Shown piece after piece: positions 41,728-54,411 of a stretch of 64,000 nt of DNA. The stretch is from Hydnum rufescens UP504 (Eukaryota > Basidiomycota > Agaricomycetes > Cantharellales > Hydnaceae). Numbering within the stretch: position 1 is the first letter of the stretch; every line of letters begins with the position of its first letter. The position numbers were made by a program, and so were the translations under genes. The notes beneath the pieces were generated by a model. The model was given only the letters and a program-made list of their open reading frames with translations. It was not told the DNA's origin and searched no databases. The stretch lies in NCBI GenBank assembly GCA_014904985.1, contig MU128975.1, positions 1 through 64,000 of the forward strand, read 5' to 3'.

Positions 41728-44700
41728 CTATTCATCATCACTATCTCTGCCCTTGATGTCAGGTTCAGGTTCTAGAGTATCCACCACCCCGGGGGTGGCC
41801 CATATTCTAGCAAAACCCTTGGCCCTATTATGATGGATGGAAGCTTGTTTAGCTGCATATGCATGCACCCCGTCTTGGACATCAAGTAGAAGACTGGCTG
41901 CATGCGCAGATTGCTGATTGCCCCACCAGACCGCATGATACTTGCAAAATTTAAGGACCCGTCACATCTCTTCTTGGAGGAGTTGCACTTCCTCAGCCCA
42001 CCATTGCATACATGCGTGTGACCTGGCCCATTCAACGCGCAATGCTGTCTGGCTGGCACTTAGTTTATTATAACATAACAATAGGGACAAGTTTTTACTT
42101 GCCTTCATGCATCTCCAGGTCAGCTTCTGAAGTACCAGCCATGATCCAGATCCATGATAGTGTCCGATGACCTTCACCGGGTCCATCCCTGCTCGTTTGA
42201 ACAGCATCATCCTCGGGTACAGCAAGTGAGCATGTGTCGAGTGCATTCAGGGGCTTCAGGATCATTTCCCATTCACCAGGGCCTGCAAGAGTCAAGTGGG
42301 ACTGACGAGCCATGCGATATCTCATAGCTATTCTATCTGTTCATGCCTCGGCTTTGTCAAGGAGGGCTCATGCTTGTGTACTTGAGTGTTGACCACGGAC
42401 TTGACCACTCTTGTATTTTGTCAGATGGGCCCGGATCACCAGTGACTGGTGGAGCCCCACAATTGCATCTGCCGCCTGGGCATACCGAAGCCTTTGTTCC
42501 ATATTTGCAAGTTGAAGATTTGATTCACACATGGCAGTAGGGAGCTGAGAAGGGAGAAGTAATGACTGGTTCTCGGGCTTGGACTCAGAATTGTTGCTAT
42601 GGGGTGTAGCAACTAGCAGGCATATTGCCTCCGGCATGTACAATGCCTGCACCATACAAAATCCTGTGATATGCTTTTCAATCTGAAGTCGGTGCTCCTG
42701 GATATCGCCCTGCTGAGTCATTGTGCCAGAGCTGCCCCGAGCCACATCCTGAGAAAGACAGCGCCTAGAAACAATGGTAAGATCATCCATAGGTATCCTG
42801 AGAACCGGCTACTCACTGGAGTTCTTCCAGCTCCAGCCCCATGATCAGAAATGCACTAGCACTTACTGCATGCAATGCAGGTTCACCCTCGGCAAGAGAC
42901 TGCCTCTCGGATTGTACAAGTTCAAGCCAAACCTGTGACTGTGTCTTGGCTAGTGGATGTAATGAGTTAATTTTTCTATGTACGATACAAAGGGCTACAT
43001 ACACAAAGCTGTGATCACGTATGGGTCAAGTTTGGTCTCATCCGACTCCCAAGCCAACACCATGGACTGCCAGATGTCAGTCACATGAGGGGGAAAACCG
43101 GCATTGAACTGCTTGAATTGATCACTATGGAGATCAGTTGCTGCAATGGCAGCAGCCAGTTTACTTTTAAGTGAATCTCCTCCAAAAATGAAAGTTAGCT
43201 CGTAGTACATGGTATAAGATGTAGCAATGACTTACCAAGTCCCATGACCTTACGGTAATTCCAATCTCCAAAGAGATCATCTATTGTATCATGCCGCGAC
43301 CCCTCGCCCATTTCTTTTGTACTCAAAGCAGCAGGATTGATGTTTGCCCAGTCCCGCTCAATACCCTCACCATCTGTGCATCCAGAACCAGGACGGAGGT
43401 TTAATGAGTACTTTGTGTGGCACTGTTGCTTGTGAGCAGGTAAGTGGAACTTGGGAATAACACCCGTGAGTTTGGTGTTTGGATTGAGGTGGAGCATGGG
43501 AGGAAGTTTGGCATGACGAGCTTGTTGTTTCTTCATCCATTGGCAAAAGATATCATACGATAGAAGGACACTGCGGAGGGTGCATGATCGAAGGCTTGAA
43601 AAAATAATGAAGTCCATATTACTATATCTGTTGTACATAAATCAACAATCATTGACCAATTAATATTGGAATATAACATACTGCTTGCCTTTCTGGAGAT
43701 CCCCCAGTCCAAGAGGGCGAATACACCCCTGGTGTGCACAGACAGATGCGCCAACACCTGTCACATGCAGCCCCATCGACTTCCTAGTATTGGCAAGGTC
43801 CAAGGCTGTGAGTCCACTGCACGTTGATATCTGTTCAAGAGAACAATGAGCTAAGTGCACATGATATGAGAAATCCTAGAAACTTACATCCTTCTCAGAT
43901 ACATAGCCAAGAAGGAATTCCTTGTATTCTTTGTTTTCAACAAAGTATGCCCAGCCGGTACCAAGGCCGGGATCAGGGTGCACCCCAGGTTTGAATCTAT
44001 TCTTCATGTGGAAATTTGTGTCGGCTGCAATGTGAAGACGATGGAGAAAGCTAGAGATATACTAACAATATGAGTACCAAGCACTGGACTGGGAATCTCA
44101 TAACTTACAAATCGGAAGGTGGGCATGATTCCCAATCACTTGGCATATTAATGCCCGGGTGTGGGCATGCTGGACACAGGATGGCAAGTTCTCCAGCCCG
44201 TGTTCCTTTGACACCAGAGCCATCGTGGCCATGCCCTGCTCGCTTCAGCATCATCAAATGACGCCATTCATGTATCATCTGTAGGAAACTAATGTATCGA
44301 TCCTGGAGGTGCATAGCTGTCAGCATGGAATCAGATCATTAAGGATTCAAAGGTAAACAGACCTTCACAGATACCAACCCCATGTTGTCTGTCTCACGCT
44401 CAATAGCGGTGACGAAATGCATTGCAGAGAGCTTAGATTGAAGGGTTTGGAGGTGGAAGTGGTTCAACACAATGAATGTCACACATGTTGAGGGCTGGTG
44501 GATTGTGGCTGGATACCAACCACGGCGCAGAAGTTGGTGCTGTGGGTGAATGGCGGCACCACAGCCACAGAAGATAATGACCACGCGATGGATCCCGTTA
44601 GTGTGTATGATGGTGAGCAATGACGGCTCCTTTTTCATCGGACAGTTCGTGTGGCCAAGATAGACTCTGAGGCCCATTGCTGCGAGATTCATATGTTCGA

Positions 44701-45338
44701 AAAATGCACCATTCCATACCTACAACATGCCATTAGTGCTGTCTAGAAATCTATAGGTCATGCTCACATTGATATGGTGCAGTGGGAGGTTTTCATGCCG
44801 TTGGAGGCAACAGTCCTGGCAAACCATTTGATGGTCAAAACATTTGATGCATCTATAGGTCCCACTAATGCCAGGACATTCGCAAGAAGGGCAGCTGCTG
44901 ACAAGTAGTGAGTCACCGCGCCCATCATATCGTAGAAGCGCGTCAAGGAATTCATCGTGAATATAGGACCATTCAAGAAATGGATTGTCCTGTTACATAT
45001 TGTGAGAAAAGGGCCATATTGTACAGTTCTTCAGTACTCACTGCCACTGCATAACGCTTGTTTCCATGTGTCTTTGGTGCCCTGCCAACATGGTGGTGAT
45101 TAGGATTATCTGGGTCATAAATCTGGTGGTCCAGGTGGCCCGGCCCTTGGGGCAGTCCATTGAGAGGCAGTCCATTGAGAGGCAGTCCATCGAGGGGCAG
45201 AGATGGAAGCTCAGGTGGTCTTATCACTTGATGTGCATGCGTGCTGACACCGAGGGCAGAGAAGGTAACATGGTTTGTAATGGTATCTCGTACTGTGCGA
45301 GTGAATGGGTTAGACCTAGGTCTACCTCTTCTGCCCAT
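41728..45338 (-). pseudogene. KDZ transposase with CxC2-type cysteine cluster, late nonsense mutations
   Basis: Moves the KDZ element. Start ATG 45338 (MGRRGRPRSNPFTR); about ten introns; end TAG 41728. Cysteine cluster CPSCECPGISGTYRCIKC, then CQDCCLQRHENLPLHHI. The middle region has LGLRVYLGHTNCP-like sequence, then EWRHLMMLKRAGHGHDGSGV and CPACPHPGINMPSDW, and DPGLGTGWAYFVENKEYKEF. The RNase H-like core has SYDIFCQWMKK, IPKFHLPAHKQQCHTKYSLN, TDGEGIERDWANINPAA and GSRHDTIDDLFGDWNYRKV. The C-terminal coiled coil ends near EWARSHACMQWWAEEVQLL. TGA codons at 42368, 42341 and 41962 each replace an expected Arg (CGA to TGA). The catalytic core itself is uninterrupted in my reading, so a C-terminally truncated enzyme is conceivable. 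Confidence 0.87.
45125..45197. repeat. Short tandem repeat in the transposase N-terminus
   Basis: GAGGCAGTCCATT is repeated about three times (GGCAGTCCATTGAGA unit of 15 bp), giving GLPLNGLPLNGLP in the KDZ protein. Confidence 0.7.
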
Positions 45339-48300
45339 GCTGTAGCAGTGTCTTCTGGATTGTGGGAATCGGAACTCTCCGAAATTCACCTCTCGCACAC
45401 AGTACAATCACAGGTTCCATTGCTGAACTACAGACCATCTACACAGCATCTAACTACTCATTGAAAGATTCGTGGGACCGAAGACTTCATAGCCAAGATA
45501 AATTGCCATGATAGCCCCCCCTCCACGTCATTGGGGAGTCAGTACAGTCTGACTCATGGGACCTCATAGCCAAAATAAATTGCCATGACAACCCCCTCCA
45601 GGAGCAAGTACAGTCCATAAGGACGCAAAGCCAGAGTAGGCACCTTTCGTATCTCACTCACGAGGCCATGGCCCCCACAATACATTCAGGAGCACACACA
45701 GGCACACCACTCATAGTCCCCTTACCTTGAACCCCACTCCTAATGAAACAATACCAGACCGAAGCTCTTGCTATGCTATGCTAAGGTTGTAAGAACCCAC
45801 AGTCACCAAACCTACAACCCCTGCCACAAACCCTAGATTCCTCCCGAGAACATTAGAATCTTCACATTGGAATCGAGTTAAAGTACAGTCACTCACACCG
45901 TTGTCATTTATGTATGCAGCTCTACAGGAAGGTGGGATATCAGAAAGGAAACAGTAAGATATGATGTTGGCGAGTCATCACAAGCATGGGTACTCACACA
46001 CTGGACAGAGCCTGGTACCCGGATTGGACCAATAGGGAGAATGTGACTAAGAGACATGGGTTCAGCCCAGGCAGAGTTAGAATCGAGGATACACGCAAAA
46101 AAAAAACAAGTGGGACTCATGGAGGTTCAAGAGAATGAGGTAAGACAAGTAATCGGTCATGTCTGTAGGACCCAGAAGATTCCGCAGATTTCCAAGGTAA
46201 AAATCATCAGCAGGGCAAGTGCGTTATCAAGTGGAAATAAGCTTACCAAGGGAAGAAATGGATCACAACAGAGAGACTAGGTGGCACAATGTATGAGCCA
46301 TAAAAGAATGTGTTAACAATGCATCAGAAATACAGCTTGAAAGTTGACTCACCGAAGCTGGAGGTAATGAGAGAAAATCCAAGTTGAGTCCCAGATACAC
46401 ACAAGGGGACAATGGGCCTAAGAGCAGTCCATAGCACCTATCTACAAAGGCCAAGAATAGGATGAAGCAGGCAGGCAGGGAGCATGGGAAAGTTTAACAC
46501 GGTCAGGGTCGAGGTTTCATGAGAGAACGAAATTTTCCGGAGAATGCCGAGATATAACAAATTTGATTCCGCAATAGACTGATACTCTCTAGCCACTCTT
46601 CAGTACCTTCCTACTCACTACATTCCCCTTTTGGCATAGACGATCATATTTGCGTTACAGTAATTTTATATCCTTGAAATATAACTCAAAAAGGCAAATC
46701 CACTCAAGTTTCCCTATACTACTTTCCTATGTAGGCAAGATGATGGATAGCTGTCCTCAAATCATTTATATTTCAATTGTTGAGACTAGAGAACAAGAAT
46801 TGAATATAGTCTACATGAGAAAACTGGCCAGGACAAGAATAGCCATAAATAACTCCATGGAACACATCACAATAGCACAAAAAAAAACAGCCCCTCTTGA
46901 ACCTATCCATTGCGAGTCATAGCCCCAGGAGGCAGAGCCGGTGTTTGAGATGGCAGGGCCCGTTTGTTCTTGACTCCAGAGAGTAGATGCCTCTCTGCAA
47001 TGGGTCGAATAGCCTCAGCGCCGCTAGAAGTCTGAAGCATCATAAAGAATGACATACATGGAAAGCAACCGGGAAACAATGTGAGCACACATAATCCCTA
47101 TTGTTATGCAGTACTCACAAATCTGTCATTTCGCCAGAAAAATGGGTCATTGGGAGCGTATCTTCTCCTGTACGGAGGCTGTCTCTTGACTCGACATAGG
47201 AGTGCTCATCACCCTCATCAAGGGCTTCCATTGTAGTTGCAAAAGTCACGGTTCCCAGTCCTTGAGGCAATCAAGGATGCAATACTACATGGGCTGCAGA
47301 TTGTCACAAGATCTATGCTCCAGAAGATCTAGACCTACCTAGGAACAAGGCCTGCGCTTAGAGAATATTTCACAAGACGGTTTATAGTTGAGTCCTTACT
47401 TCCAAACTATCAGAATAATTCCACTGCTGAACATACTGAAACCACTAACCTTTTAAATCCGGTGCAGTTTCAATAAACGTGCTTGTGCCCCCCACAATCA
47501 ACAAACCCAATGTTGCATTGGTGGCCATGTAAAGAGCCATGAGCCATACATACTTCACAAAGAGGACGTTCGCTCCTCTACCAACCCTACATATTTGGGC
47601 AAGGGGAAAAATAGGTTACATTTGGAATAATACTATGCGTAGGCACGCACCAAATGGTCACAACTAGGAATGAACGTCGCCTGGAATGAGTGCAGGTACA
47701 ATGGAGACTGGAGGTCAACTTACAAAAGGATATCACTAGTTGGAGAACCAAAAAACAAAATGTCAATATCATCTGGATTAATATATGGAGCATCACGCAC
47801 CATGCTTCACTGAAACAGCACTAACTGGTCCATTAATTAGTGTGGTATCTTGTTAACGTACAGCTATACCTTACCAAGATGAACAGCGCACAGACGTTCC
47901 GAGATACTGTGAAATAATGTAAAGATATTCAGCTGAATGAGGGAACTACGCATGTCTGGAAGACTCACCTGCCAAGCATCAGGACCTCAGCATGTAAGAA
48001 CAGGGAGATTTGATGCTGATCCATCATCACAAAAGGTTTCAATAGTTCGGCGAGGTACTGAATGCAGTATTCGAACCGTTGCAAAGTATGCAGATCCTGA
48101 GCATTCCCATTGTGTGCACTTTCCTAGTAAGGAACAGGGAGAAACTGGAGGAGTTTAGTTGTCAGCAATGATAATACATTGCACATGAGGCAAGAAAGTT
48201 GGCTAGGCTCACCAAAGCAGATCAACTCACTAACCCCATTAAGCCCCTTGATCATCTCCAGTATTACCCCGATCCTGCGCTGGGCCCTGTCGCCCCCTGG

Positions 48301-48869
48301 AACATTTGAGATCCATCTAAGTGTGTTCTCAGTGGATGGTATTGTGCTTGCTGAAATGGGAACGACTGCCATGTTCTTCCCTACCCCTGGTGCAGGGACT
48401 GGATGGGGTCTGAAGCACAAGAAGAGTCATTGAATCCAGTTCTGCGATGGTGGTACTAGTACTCAAAGGTGATTCCAGTCAACTAAGAAAGTGGCCATCG
48501 CACATTTCCAGCACGTCTCGAGAGGTATGATGTACAACGTGACTCTGTACATGTCACAACCACTCAAAACCTTCATTGCAGAGACAGATCTAGAACCCAA
48601 CACATAAATGTACTGTTAGAAAGAATTCTTCTGAATTATTTTATCACTGTGTGTAGCATGCTGAGGAATGTGCCTCTTATCAACACATTCCTGCTATAAC
48701 CCGAAGGCGGGGGCATCCACGATCGACATCTTTGTGAATGAGAGCGCAGTCTGAGCCCCACATTATTACACTGCGCCGAGTAGTCTGAATCTGGCTGATC
48801 CAAATTCCTAGGGCTAGCGCAGAGAGGGGTCCATCCATATATAATTATGACTCCAAACCAATGCAATCA
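45339..48869 (-). other. KDZ element interior, unidentified fragments
   Basis: No complete gene is recognised. Minus-strand stretches that look exonic are separated by GTGAGT/GTAAGT...AG: a segment with RDSLRTGEDTLPMTHFSG (about 47190), IRPIAERHLLSGVKNKR (about 46970), APYINPDDIDILFFGSPTS (about 47750) and a hydrophobic VKYVWLMALYMATNA (about 47560). They may be exons of one degraded passenger gene. I cannot assign it. Confidence 0.35.
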
Positions 48870-49990
48870 CTTACAAATCCATGCCCCCTCACTTTCCCAA
48901 TTGTTTGCATCCAGGCCGATGATCCAGTTGGAGTCCTCGGGGGTCCCAGTGAAGTATTCCTCCCACAGTGTGTGCCATAGACCAAAAATTAGGTGCAACA
49001 TTCGGAGCAAACATCGGAGCATGGGTGAGAGTGTGTATGCTGAAATGGGGCTGAGGATTTGAGCCATCTGAGATTTTGCGGGACTCTGCAAGTTTCCGGG
49101 CTGCTTCGTAGTATTCGGAAACATCTAGGATGGAGGATTGAGTGCTCAAAGCCACATGTCCAATGTATTTTCGAATGATCGCCAGCAATGCTTCTTGTGT
49201 GGTGTCAGGAGGTAGGACCTATACTTCGGGGAAGTTTGACCATAGAACTGGTGGAAGGTCTTTCTTCCTGACATCAGTTGCGGCATTCATAGATGCAAAA
49301 AGACGGAAGGAGGTGTCGAGGTACTGACTCTAGAGAACCTGGCTCAGTGAGCATTAGCGATGAAGTTGATGCATGAAAAAGATGTGTGATGGCTTCCAGG
49401 GTCTCAGATGAAGTCAAATTCATTTCATCTAGGCAAGAATCGGTCACGATAAAGTAGATCAATTTTAAAAAGGGGGACTAACCAACGGCCTGCTTGGAGT
49501 GCACGAACAAGGGGTCCCTCGAGAAATAAGAAGGTTAGCTTGGTCTTGGCCAGAACGTGCTGGGCCTTGAATGTCGTAACGTCCACCCCAAATTGGTTCT
49601 GCTCCAGCTCAGTCACGGAAAGAGTCTTCTCTCCGTCTCTTCCGCGGTGAATCGGAATCTAGGTTTACATTACGAGAACTAATGTGAAGGACCCAAATGC
49701 CGTCATTAGAGTGGTAGAAACTAATAGGAGCATGTATGATCACACCTGGCCTAAATGCGTGCCACAGCTTTACACTTGGCATCCCACCAGAGGGATATAA
49801 AACACTTTTACTTCCTGAGATGAAAAGCTTTCCAGACTGAATCCCCATACTCCGAATTCCTGGGCAAAGTGAATGTTGCGCTAAATGTGTCTGAGAAGCG
49901 CGGTTGCAGCTCCACCACATGGACATGTACATCAAGTGGTTTGAAGCTGCCCAGAAGATCACTCACTTCCGTTTGGTGGAAAAGATTGAG
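48870..49990 (-). pseudogene. Midasin (Rea1/MDN1-like AAA+ ATPase) gene fragment
   Basis: Midasin is a giant nuclear AAA+ motor that removes assembly factors from pre-60S ribosomes. Minus-strand matches in correct order: SDLLGSFKPLDVHV (family DLLGG-x-KP-D), SPRKRRRED, FKAQHVLAKTKLTFLFLEG followed by PLVRAL, LDEMNLTSSETLEAI (Walker B-type LLDEINLA), then LLAIIRKYIGHV and PQPHFSIHTLTHAPMF (family PHFSIRTLTR). Several frame changes separate these blocks, and the conserved ACMNPATD segment is degraded to IYECRN. Only about 330 of some 5000 residues of a midasin are represented. A captured and decaying piece of a host gene inside the KDZ element is the simplest reading. Confidence 0.78.
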
Positions 49991-50660
49991 AACAGTGAGA
50001 GGATGGGAAAGAACGGAGACTAGTGAGTTTTAGAACCAAAAATGTAGGCATACTGGCATATTTCGACCACAGGTTTGGTCACGCATCACAGCAACTTTTT
50101 CCTGACGCTCGGAAATGGGCTCTGAGCCTTATCAGGGTTCAGATCGGGAGGTCAACACTCATTGTGTTTTAGTCTAAATATCTTTTCTTTTTCACAGATG
50201 TATTGTGTTTGAGGGGTGTATAAAGTACTGTTCGTGACCATACGTGACCTGAATAGGGGGGAGGTAGAGAGCTGTATGAATTATTCCCTTCAAATTCAGA
50301 TTGGAACCCTTTGAGATTAGCCAAAGTGGCAACCACAAACAAATAAATTCGTTATGGATGTGGTTCTGTTTTACTCCAATACAGAAGGGTTACCAATGCA
50401 CCTAAATTTCAGGAAAGCATAGCCGCCTATATGTTATTTAGAACTATGCTTCATTTTTCCATCATTTCCCTCAGCGGAGACTCAAAACCCCATAACAGAT
50501 GCAAAAACAAGAATGCTATGGGTAGCAACAGATAGGTAATCTAGGGTACAATGACCTCGACATGGCCTCCATGAAGTGCAGTTCCATACCTAATCCACCC
50601 TACCCCCACATTTGGGACATGAAAGTAGACAGCACACGAGACTCCGGTTACAAGTGGGGA
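49991..50660. other. No gene recognised
   Basis: About 670 bp of AT-moderate sequence without a plausible frame, splice-like structure or repeat that I can see. Confidence 0.5.
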
Positions 50661-50717
50661 TGTGGCTTCCCTGTTCATTGCATCAAGTCAATTTGGGGGG
50701 CAACAGGCGCAGATAAA

Positions 50718-51364
50718 TTATACATACCATGACTGGAATACACCAGTCTGTAATCCCTTGGTTACGAGGTACCAGTGTCTCCCCAGAGAGATATCAGCCA
50801 CAGTATCGTGCACCATGGTGGCAACGGTTTGTGAAGGAAGTGGTGTGACAGGTGACGTGATTGAGGTACCTTCACCAGGAAGCAGTGTCGGGCTCGAAGG
50901 GGACTGTAACATAATAGTAGGCACAAGTGTTTCTGCAGCTTGGGAATCAGCTGGTGACTCAGGTGGCACGAAACTGGGCCCAGCCCATAGTCCCATTTCC
51001 AGGTTTAGCGGGCTTGGAAATAGGTGCACTACCTGGAATTATGGGAGCTTCTGGGAGAGAGTGGGGCATAGCTGCAAGGGTATCATTCATTGTGTCTACA
51101 GCCACAGTAAGATCAGATATTGCCTGGCTAAGCAGGGAAATTTGTGAGGATACTAAAAAGAGGAGGTAGTTAGAGCTCGGACTAAGAATGAGATGCTGTG
51201 GACCTACAGGCAAGAACCTCTGGAGGAATGTCCCCAAATGGCGTGGGCAACTCGTGTACCATCTTTTCCAGTACCCAGTGTTCAGGTGGAACGAGGCAGA
51301 ATGAGGTGGAGCAGAGATCCAAATTATCCTGACTCGTGCTTGATTCTTGTGGCTCTTGCTTCAT
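50718..51364 (-). CDS. Small hypothetical protein, divergent from the passenger gene
   Basis: Minus-strand frames: 51364-51182 starts MKQEPQESSTSQDNLDL; 51150-50959 contains a helical stretch QISLLSQAISDLTVAVDTMN and a proline-rich tail PEAPIIPGSAPISKPAKPG. An intron between them (near 51180-51150) is plausible. No domain is recognised. The two genes would share a few bases at their start codons (51363), so at least one start is probably wrong. Low confidence that it is expressed. Confidence 0.3.
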
Positions 51365-54224
51365 GGCCCCTCCTCAATGGGCCCAAAATACCAGTTGGCT
51401 TAACTGGCTCCATCAGCACGGACTGGGATATCGAGTAGCTGTTTCTTCAAAAACCAAAGTTGCATTCCTTGAAAAACTTTACCACAACTGGTTTGAGACT
51501 TATCACTGGAGTCTGGACGTTAACCTGGAGCCTGATCCCACAACAGTTTATATCGAACCTGTTGATGAGGAAGGCATATTAAAAAAGCATAAGGTCATTG
51601 TCTTGAGAAAAGAGGTATGCTTGTATTTTTTTTGATTCATTATCTCAAATATTGCACTGATGGTAAGTAGTCTATTGCTCGCTGGCTCTTCAGCAAATAT
51701 GGCGACTTGGACCCTGTGAAGCCGAAGCTCCCTTCCCATAATCCTTTCCCTTTCGCCAATCCCGCTCATCTCTTTATGGCAACCAAAGTCAAATCATCAG
51801 CCAAGATGAAACCAAAAATTGCTCAGATTGAGCATGTATATTCGTCAATCCATTTTCTGGAGAAGGTACAACCCCTAGTCCAAGTGCGCTGGGCTCAAGA
51901 TAAGGGCCAGATGGGCCTGAAGGGCAAACCTTTTAGCAAGGTTTCATCGTCTCAGGCCCTAACGAAAGAACTCTGGGAAGCCGAGTCACCCGAGATTCGT
52001 GCCGAAGTTGAGGAAGTGTGCCAACAATGGTACAATACAGCAATTGCTGAATATGAATGAATCCAGGCGGTTGGCTCCCAGTCTCCTGCCCAATTCCAAA
52101 CGTAAGTCCAGACCCAGAATAATTAACTGTTTTAGGGTCTAATGATTTTGTAGTGCCATCGACCATCTGTATTCATACCTCCAGCAGGTAGCCACCATTG
52201 TTACCAATCATACCGGTTTTGCAATCTCGATCATCATTGGGGGGCCTTCACCACTTGCCAATGGTGAACTCATTACGAGCCAGTACGTGTTTCTGATATA
52301 AATGTGGTTTCTTGTGCCTAATGATTACTTTCTAGTATCCACAAGGGTGATATTTCTGGGGATCACTGCCTTGACTTCGGCAGCTATGCACATGACATCT
52401 TCTCTGATGTCTTGATGCCAAAATTTGCTGAGTTTGTGGACAAAGCCTTTCGTACGTCCTTTTTACTGGAGGATTCTGGGGGATAATGCCGATTAAACTC
52501 CTTTGCAGCTCAAAGTGTACATGACTCATGGTCATTGAGCACTTCAAAGTCTCTGCCCCTAGGGGTGGATCCACCTGATGCTGATGGCAAACAGAATGCA
52601 GTTGCAGTGACTGTATCTCATGACTCTCCCACTTGTGAATCTCCCACTTGTGAATCTCCCACTTGTGAACCTCCCACTTGTGAATCTTCCACTTGTGACA
52701 CTCTCAGGCATGATGCTCTGCTCATGACACTCTCCGCCACGACACTCTCCATCACGACACTCTCCATCACGACACTCTCCATCATGACACTCTCCATCAC
52801 GACACTCTCCATCACGACACTCTCCATCACGACACTCTCCATCACGACACTCTCCATCACGACACTCTCCATCACAACATTCTCCGTCACGACACTCTCC
52901 ATCACAACATTCTCCATCACGACACTCTCCATCACAACATTCTCCATCACGACACTCTCCATCACAACATTCTCCATCACAACACTCTCCATCACAACAT
53001 TCTCCATCACGACATTCTCCATCACGACACTCTCCATCATGACACTCTCGATCGTGACTCTCTCCCTCATGTCTCTCCCCCTTGCGACTCTCCTGCTCAG
53101 AACTCTCCTGCTCTCAACTCTCCCACCTGGGACTCTCCTGCTCACAACTTAGAGGAAAGGGATGAGGATGAGGATCATGGGATTGAGGATGAACAAGCTG
53201 CCTTCAGCTGGCATTCTGATTCATCATCTCCCCACATCCCGGTGCATGTCATGTCCATGAGAAAATTGCTGTTGTCGGTGACTACAGGAATGCCATTGTC
53301 AGAAATAACACTCCCGTTATTACCTGGAACGGCAACAATGTTGTCATCGGGGACAACTCCTGAACCACTCTCCACTCCTTTGACTGCTGTTGGTGGACAT
53401 TTGGAGGTTGACAACATGTATGTGACAACAGTACCACAACACCCTGAGGCCAATCAGCAGCGGTACAGTGCTAAGCGCAAGGCACGCACATCCAATATTT
53501 CGGCGACAACGTCACCCCCTCGAGCAAAGAAGCATGCAGTCACTGAAGATTCCCTGGCATGTGTGACCCCCGACCCCCAGCCAGTCTTGTCAATCCCCAA
53601 CACTTCTACCCCGTCGATATCACAGGCTATGACCCTGGGAACTTCAGATGCCAAAGAGAAACCCAGGTGGTATGCCGAGCATTTGGAGCGGGCAGATATG
53701 CTTGTAGCCTCGAAGGAGTGGGGTAGCCTTCTTGCTAATTGGGCCCTCATTGAGGACAAACTAGGCAATCTTTGAGAAAGTGTATGTCTATATTCCCATT
53801 CATGAACTATTTAAAATTGATTTGACCCATATGTGTATAGTCCTCCCAGTTCCCTTCCAAACATTGTCCATTGGCAATCCATCAGTGGGTTAAATGGGCT
53901 CGTAGCCTTGCATGGATGCCTGACCTATCGGATCCACAAATTTTGAGTGCCCACGGGGATGGCTTTCTGGATTGGTGGGCAGATTGTCAACCCGCTTGGA
54001 GGAATAGGAAGCCCAAGAACAGTGGACTCTTGGCTTTGAATGGTGAAGGGGATTGGACATCACTTCGTATCAGTGGAAATAATGGCTTGCTTCTGCATGT
54101 CATGGCCTTGGCATGGTGGGGGAATGCCAGCCTAGACAATGCAGAAGAGAAGAAAAAGTGGACCTCTGCTGTCAGAGAAGTCTCATGGGCGCTTCACCAT
54201 GTGCATTTGTCACATGAGAAGTAG
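51363..54224 (+). pseudogene. Uncharacterised mushroom passenger gene, multi-exon, damaged
   Basis: Matches the general layout of a large basidiomycete family with no known function that I can name. Start ATG 51363 (MAPPQWAQNTSWLNWL). Introns near 51615-51670, 52100-52153, 52282-52336, 52453-52507 and 53778-53839. Conserved-looking blocks: TKELWEAESPEIRAEVEEV; IIGGPSPLANGELITS; GDISGDHCLDFGSYAHD; a variable repeat-rich middle; and a C-terminal domain with IHQWVKWARS, FLDWWADCQPAWRN, LRISGNNGLLLHVMALAWW and EVSWALHHVHL. An in-frame TGA at about 52058 and a frame change near 53773 break it. Middle exon is expanded by a 15-bp minisatellite. Its location beside a KDZ transposase suggests it was carried by that element. 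Confidence 0.55.
52735..53050 (+). repeat. 15-bp coding minisatellite
   Basis: About 21 copies of CATCACGACACTCTC with variants CATCACAACATTCTC, sometimes alternating. Because 15 is a multiple of three, all frames stay open and long artificial peptides such as (TLSIT)n or (HDTLH)n result. A shorter preceding repeat (CTTGTGAATCTCCCA) lies at 52625-52700. Confidence 0.9.
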
Positions 54225-54411
54225 CTATCCCTCCCTCCCCCCTTAGTTACCTTTCTCTCATTTGGATTTTGCTAGTCTAGTTTAGTTTACCATTGCAATA
54301 AAGTTTTCTAAAATATTTTGCTGTGAAGTTAGCCTATTGCTGGTGCGTATCCTGGTGTTGAGTTGCTATGGCCAAATGGAGAATGCCGGACTTCTTTTTA
54401 CAGTGCTCCGC

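Noticed and set aside
50662..51169. Plus-strand frame of 161 residues
   Set aside because: Opposite a more plausible minus-strand spliced frame; Cys/Gly/Ser-rich with no recognisable domain.
52618..53145. Minus-strand frame (ESVVM)n opposite the passenger gene
   Set aside because: Shadow of the 15-bp coding minisatellite.
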